NCBI GenBank assembly: GCA_016844365.1
Contig: JAENIT010000090.1
Coordinates: 1-8,710, forward strand
Source: Dehalococcoidia bacterium
GTDB lineage: Bacteria; Chloroflexota; Dehalococcoidia; SHYD01; SHYC01
Direction: 5' to 3'
DNA: 8,710 nt
Within the stretch, counting starts at the first letter, position 1, and every line of letters begins with the position of its first letter. A program made the translations under genes and the position numbers. Below are positions 6,860-8,710 of the stretch, in pieces. Under the pieces are notes generated by a model that did no database searches, was not told the DNA's origin, and was given only the letters and a program-made list of their open reading frames with translations.

Positions 6860-8089
6860 ATGAACTCTCAGAATTCTCCCCCAACAGGCCACCTGCCCAC
6901 GTTGATCGCATCCTTCCTCCATTTCGACCTGAGCTTCATGCTCTGGGTGCTGCTCGGTGCCCTTGGCGTCTATATTGGCGAGAGCATGGGTCTGAATCCC
7001 GCTGAGAAAGGTCTAATGGTCGCGGTCCCAGCGCTGAGCGGCTCTCTCCTTAGAGTGCCGATTGGTCTGCTGAGCGACTACGCCGGCGGCAAGCTGGTGG
7101 GAGTTGCGCTGCTCGCCTTCCTGTTCGTGCCCCTCACCCTGGGCTGGCGGGCCGCTGAGGGTTTGTCCGACTTACTGTATATAGGACTCATGCTGGGGGC
7201 TGCCGGTGCGTCTTTCGCCGTGACTCTGCCCCTAGCGTGTAGTTGGTACCCTCTGAGTCGACAGGGACTCGTTATGGGCATTGTTGCCGCGGGCAATAGC
7301 GGGGCTGTCGTTGCCAACTTGCTAGCGCCGCCCTTGGCGGCTCTGGTTGGCTGGAACAATGTGCTTGGCCTCGCGATGCTGCCCCTCAGCCTGGTGTTGG
7401 TCGCGTTTCTTCTGATGGCCCAGGACAGCCCCGTCCGCACTAGGGGGGAGCCCTTAGCGCGGTATCTCATGGCCCTACAGCACCGCGATCTGTGGTGGCT
7501 TTGCATATTCTACAGCGTCACCTTCGGCGGGTTCGCGGGACTAAGCAGTTTCCTACCCACTTTGTTAAGGGATCAGTACAGGGTAAATCCAGCCACTGCA
7601 GGCTACCTCACCGCGCTGGCGGCCTTTGCAGGCAGCGCGGCCCGACCCCTTGGTGGATATCTGGCAGACCGGCTGGGTGGAGTGCGTATGCTGTCATGGC
7701 TGCTATTTGGCATCGGCGCGGTCTACACGGTGGGCTCTCGGCTACCGGAGCTTGGCATCATGGTAGTGCTCCTGGTGAGCGGAATGGTTTGTCTGGGCAT
7801 GGGTAACGGGGCAGTATTCCAGCTTGTGCCACAGCGTTTCAGTAACCAGATCGGCATCACGACCGGCGTTGTCGGCGCGGTTGGGGGTCTCGGAGGATTC
7901 TTGCTCCCCGTCGTCCTTGGGCTTAGCAAGCAGGTCTACGACTCATTTAGCCCAGGATTCGTGCTGCTGGCGCTGTTGGCCTTAGGCGCTTTTGCCCTGC
8001 TGCGAGTCTTGGTCGCCACGCAAGAGACATGGCGGTGGTCTTGGCGTGTGCCCCATACGGATGGGGTACGAGAGGATATCCAGATCTGA
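6860..8089 (+). CDS. NarK-type nitrate/nitrite transporter, major facilitator superfamily
   Basis: A 409-residue inner-membrane carrier with about 12 hydrophobic segments, of usual length for the NarK/NasA family. Family marks are an arginine in helix 2 followed by the loop motif (Arg65 in LLRVPIGLLSDYAGGK) and its partner in the second half (Arg262 in AARPLGGYLADRLGG). These correspond to the two nitrate-binding arginines of NarK. Two glycine-rich nitrate signatures are also present: GIVAAGNSGAVVANLLAPP (140-158) and GVVGAVGGLGGFLLP (336-350). Members import nitrate, export nitrite, or exchange the two; the direction cannot be read from the sequence. An in-frame TAG sits directly before the ATG, so no longer start is possible. 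The ribosome site is weak (AGGTG about 13 bases upstream), which suggests coupling to the GAF gene or a later start such as Leu15 (TTG). No nitrate or nitrite reductase gene is in the window. The specific substrate is an inference. Confidence 0.85.
   Translation: MNSQNSPPTGHLPTLIASFLHFDLSFMLWVLLGALGVYIGESMGLNPAEKGLMVAVPALSGSLLRVPIGLLSDYAGGKLVGVALLAFLFVPLTLGWRAAEGLSDLLYIGLMLGAAGASFAVTLPLACSWYPLSRQGLVMGIVAAGNSGAVVANLLAPPLAALVGWNNVLGLAMLPLSLVLVAFLLMAQDSPVRTRGEPLARYLMALQHRDLWWLCIFYSVTFGGFAGLSSFLPTLLRDQYRVNPATAGYLTALAAFAGSAARPLGGYLADRLGGVRMLSWLLFGIGAVYTVGSRLPELGIMVVLLVSGMVCLGMGNGAVFQLVPQRFSNQIGITTGVVGAVGGLGGFLLPVVLGLSKQVYDSFSPGFVLLALLALGAFALLRVLVATQETWRWSWRVPHTDGVREDIQI
8047..8070 (+). repeat. Strong hairpin at the 3' end of the transporter gene
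   Basis: GTGCCCCAT (8048-8056), a four-base loop ACGG and ATGGGGTAC (8061-8069) pair over 9 bp with one G-U, plus a possible tenth U-G pair. It lies inside the last codons, ending 20 bases before the stop. No T-run follows, so it is not a standard intrinsic terminator. It could protect the mRNA 3' end, or be chance. Confidence 0.45.
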
Positions 8090-8093
8090 CGCG

Positions 8094-8149
8094 TCCCCCG
8101 ATCAGCGCCATCGTCTCACGGCTTGCGCGAGGGCGTGAAGTCCGGGGGA
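8094..8149 (+). repeat. GC-rich foldable segment downstream of the transporter gene
   Basis: TCCCCCG (8094-8100) pairs with CGGGGGA (8143-8149). Inside, GCGCC (8105-8109) can pair with GGCGT (8132-8136). The nested stems form a structured stretch between the transporter stop and the ribosome site of the following small ORF. There is no T-run after it. It may be 3' UTR structure, a factor-dependent end, or a leader element; nothing here identifies a known RNA family. Confidence 0.3.
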
Positions 8150-8166
8150 TACGAGGTGAAGCAACG

Positions 8167-8241
8167 ATGAACGAAACGACCAAGAAGACCTTCCTGCGGA
8201 TGTTCACATCGCTAAGAAAACCTGCTAGCTTTCAGGAGTGA
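8167..8241 (+). CDS. Candidate 24-residue small protein, function unknown
   Basis: An ATG at 8167 is preceded by GAGGTGA (8153-8159) at 7 bases, a convincing ribosome site for such a short frame. The peptide starts MNETTKKTFLRMF, ends LRKPASFQE and stops at TGA (8239-8241), 4 bp before the 3' end of the tRNA on the other strand. It is basic, with five Lys/Arg against two Glu before the end, and has no membrane segment. I do not recognise it. It may be a real small protein, the remnant of a longer gene, or chance. Confidence 0.25.
   Translation: MNETTKKTFLRMFTSLRKPASFQE
8214..8236 (-). terminator. Weak candidate terminator after tRNA-Arg
   Basis: Reading the minus strand downstream of the tRNA, CCTG and CAGG (8236-8233 and 8224-8221) form a 4-bp stem with an 8-base loop, followed by TTTTCTT (8220-8214). 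Position and T-run fit a terminator about 10 bases after the CCA end. The stem is short, so the call is tentative. Confidence 0.3.
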
Positions 8242-8245
8242 AGGT

Positions 8246-8322
8246 TGGCGCGCCCGGAGGGACTCGAACCCCCAACCATCGGATCCGAAGTCCGATGCTC
8301 TATCCAATTGAGCCACGGGCGC
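8246..8322 (-). tRNA. tRNA-Arg, anticodon UCG, CCA encoded
   Basis: Read on the minus strand, the cloverleaf is complete. The acceptor stem is GCGCCCG/CGGGCGC (8322-8316 with 8256-8250) and the D-stem is GCTC/GAGC. The anticodon stem TCGGA/TCCGA encloses the loop CTTCGGA, giving anticodon TCG at positions 34-36. The variable loop is TGGTT and the T-stem GGGGG/CCCTC encloses the loop TTCGAGT. The discriminator is G, followed by an encoded CCA (8248-8246). The tRNA reads CGA and, with the usual wobble, possibly other CGN arginine codons. It is a single gene with its own promoter. The open frame on the opposite strand is a known kind of false gene. Confidence 0.97.
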
Positions 8323-8333
8323 TCACCACTGCC

Positions 8334-8362
8334 ATTATAACCCAGCCAGGCTGGAGCTTCAA
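8334..8362 (-). promoter_or_regulatory. tRNA-Arg promoter (sigma70-type)
   Basis: On the minus strand, TTGAAG (8362-8357, 4 of 6 to TTGACA) is followed by 17 bases and a perfect TATAAT (8339-8334). The predicted start is near 8327, only about 5 bases before the mature 5' end. That gives a very short leader for RNase P to remove. Part of the spacer is a perfect palindrome, listed separately. The bases after the -10 are not a G/C-rich run, so a stringent-type discriminator is not evident. Confidence 0.78.
8342..8354. repeat. Perfect 13-bp palindrome in the spacer of the tRNA-Arg promoter
   Basis: CCAGCC, a central A and GGCTGG lie wholly between the -35 and -10 boxes of the tRNA promoter. A protein bound here would block RNA polymerase directly or change the spacer, so it is a candidate operator. 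It may also be chance. No regulator gene is visible nearby. Confidence 0.4.
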
Positions 8363-8405
8363 AGAACCTGCCAATTACCCCGGCAAGTCTCCCCTAATAT
8401 ACCTG

Positions 8406-8423
8406 AACTGGATCAGACCAGTT
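8406..8423. repeat. AACTGG-N6-CCAGTT inverted repeat between tRNA-Arg and cysS
   Basis: AACTGG (8406-8411) and CCAGTT (8418-8423) form a perfect 6-bp dyad with a 6-base centre. It sits about 44 bp upstream of the tRNA -35 box and about 83 bp before cysS. It shares CTGG/CCAG half-sites with the palindrome at 8342-8354, though in opposite arrangement. It could be an operator for either divergent unit. Confidence 0.35.
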
Positions 8424-8432
8424 ACGTAAACC

Positions 8433-8461
8433 TTGCTTATTCATCCCTTTGCTGATACCAT
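8433..8461 (+). promoter_or_regulatory. Possible weak cysS promoter
   Basis: TTGCTT (8433-8438, 3 of 6 to TTGACA), 17 bases, then TACCAT (8456-8461, 4 of 6 to TATAAT). The spacing is ideal but both boxes are poor. It is the best plus-strand candidate between the tRNA and cysS. The predicted start would fall at about 8467-8469, at the 5' arm of the leader hairpin. Confidence 0.25.
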
Positions 8462-8466
8462 AAACT

Positions 8467-8494
8467 ATCACCATCCGGGGCCTTAGCTGGTGAT
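8467..8494 (+). promoter_or_regulatory. Hairpin in the cysS leader, abutting the ribosome site
   Basis: ATCACCA (8467-8473) and TGGTGAT (8488-8494) form a perfect 7-bp stem with a 14-base loop containing GGGGCC. The stem ends exactly where the ribosome site GAAGGTGG (8495-8502) begins. Such a hairpin can tune ribosome access or mRNA stability. No T-box hallmark was seen, so it is not a T-box riboswitch. Confidence 0.45.
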
Positions 8495-8506
8495 GAAGGT
8501 GGCAGC

Positions 8507-8710
8507 ATGTTACGACTGTACAATACCATGACCCGTCGCAAGGAGGAGTTCGTTCCTCTGAATCCCGGCAGGGTAAGCATGTACACCTGCGGTCCCACAG
8601 TTTACCGATACGCCCACATCGGCAACATGCGAACCTTCCTCATGGCCGATTGGATTCGCCGCACCCTCGAGCTAATGGGCCACCAAGTGGAGCACGTCAA
8701 GAACATCACC
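8507..8710 (+). CDS. cysS: Cysteinyl-tRNA synthetase (N-terminal 68 codons, cut by window edge)
   Basis: A cytoplasmic class I aminoacyl-tRNA synthetase that charges tRNA-Cys with cysteine using ATP. The fragment begins [20 protein letters not shown], the characteristic start of the family. It carries MYTCGPTVY (25-33), where Cys28 is one ligand of the catalytic zinc that recognises the cysteine thiol. The ATP-binding signature follows as HIGN (37-40), a known variant of HIGH in this enzyme, within [18 protein letters not shown] (61-68) leads into the conserved NITDVDDKI region beyond the edge. The KMSKS loop is not in the window. The start is the ATG at 8507. The ribosome site GAAGGTGG is imperfect and close, but the later Met8 would cut conserved residues. 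It diverges from tRNA-Arg. Confidence 0.97.
   Translation, partial: MLRLYNTMTRRKEEFVPLNPGRVSMYTCGPTVYRYAHIGNMRTFLMADWIRRTLELMGHQVEHVKNIT

Noticed and set aside
8238..8429. Plus-strand open frame of 63 codons over the tRNA
   Set aside because: Its start is the antisense of tRNA-Arg (GAPGGTRTPNHRI-type translation), a familiar false protein. It has no independent support.
8363..8506. T-box riboswitch ahead of cysS
   Set aside because: No T-box sequence (TGGNACCGCG-like) or specifier-loop structure is visible, and the space is too short for a full element plus terminator.
1..8710. Mobile element, CRISPR array, integrated element at the tRNA
   Set aside because: No transposase, integrase, spaced direct repeats or duplicated tRNA 3' end was seen in the window.

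Overview
The window looks like a chromosomal segment of a Chloroflexota bacterium, most likely Dehalococcoidia-like. The basis is the style of RpoB and RpoC: a long helical insertion in the N-terminal part of beta' and an extra domain of roughly 90 residues near the C-terminus of beta. A standalone divergent rpoBC unit and a membrane GAF protein fit this, but the assignment is from memory of these families and was not searched. Base composition is moderate. By eye, rpoB is a little above 50% GC and the transporter gene about 55-62%.

Layout. Positions 1-1350 (minus) hold the N-terminal 450 codons of rpoC, cut by the window edge. rpoB (1353-5048, minus) lies 2 bp upstream of it, and both are read from one near-consensus sigma70-type promoter (5178-5206, minus). 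The space from 5049 to 5511 is a divergent control region. It contains the rpoB leader, two AT-rich dyads, a plus-strand TATAAT box, and a 12-codon leader ORF with a strong Shine-Dalgarno sequence. Rightward from it run a membrane-anchored tandem-GAF protein with no visible output domain (5512-6774) and a NarK-type nitrate/nitrite transporter (6860-8089).

The stretch 8090-8245 has no confident gene, but it holds a GC-rich foldable segment and a 24-codon candidate ORF with a good ribosome site. tRNA-Arg(UCG) is at 8246-8322 (minus), with its own promoter at 8334-8362. The last gene is the 5' end of cysS (8507 to the edge, plus), preceded by a hairpin that abuts its ribosome site.

How the parts fit. 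Most of the window is core information processing: RNA polymerase large subunits, a tRNA and an aminoacyl-tRNA synthetase. The accessory part is the sensor-transporter pair. GAF domains bind small molecules or act as signal modules, and NarK proteins move nitrate or nitrite, so a link to nitrogen oxyanion sensing is plausible, but it is inference. I found no mobile element, CRISPR array or rRNA, and no clearly new multi-gene system. The points most worth a second look are the polymerase insertions, the output-less GAF protein with its leader ORF, and the dyads in the two divergent intergenic regions.
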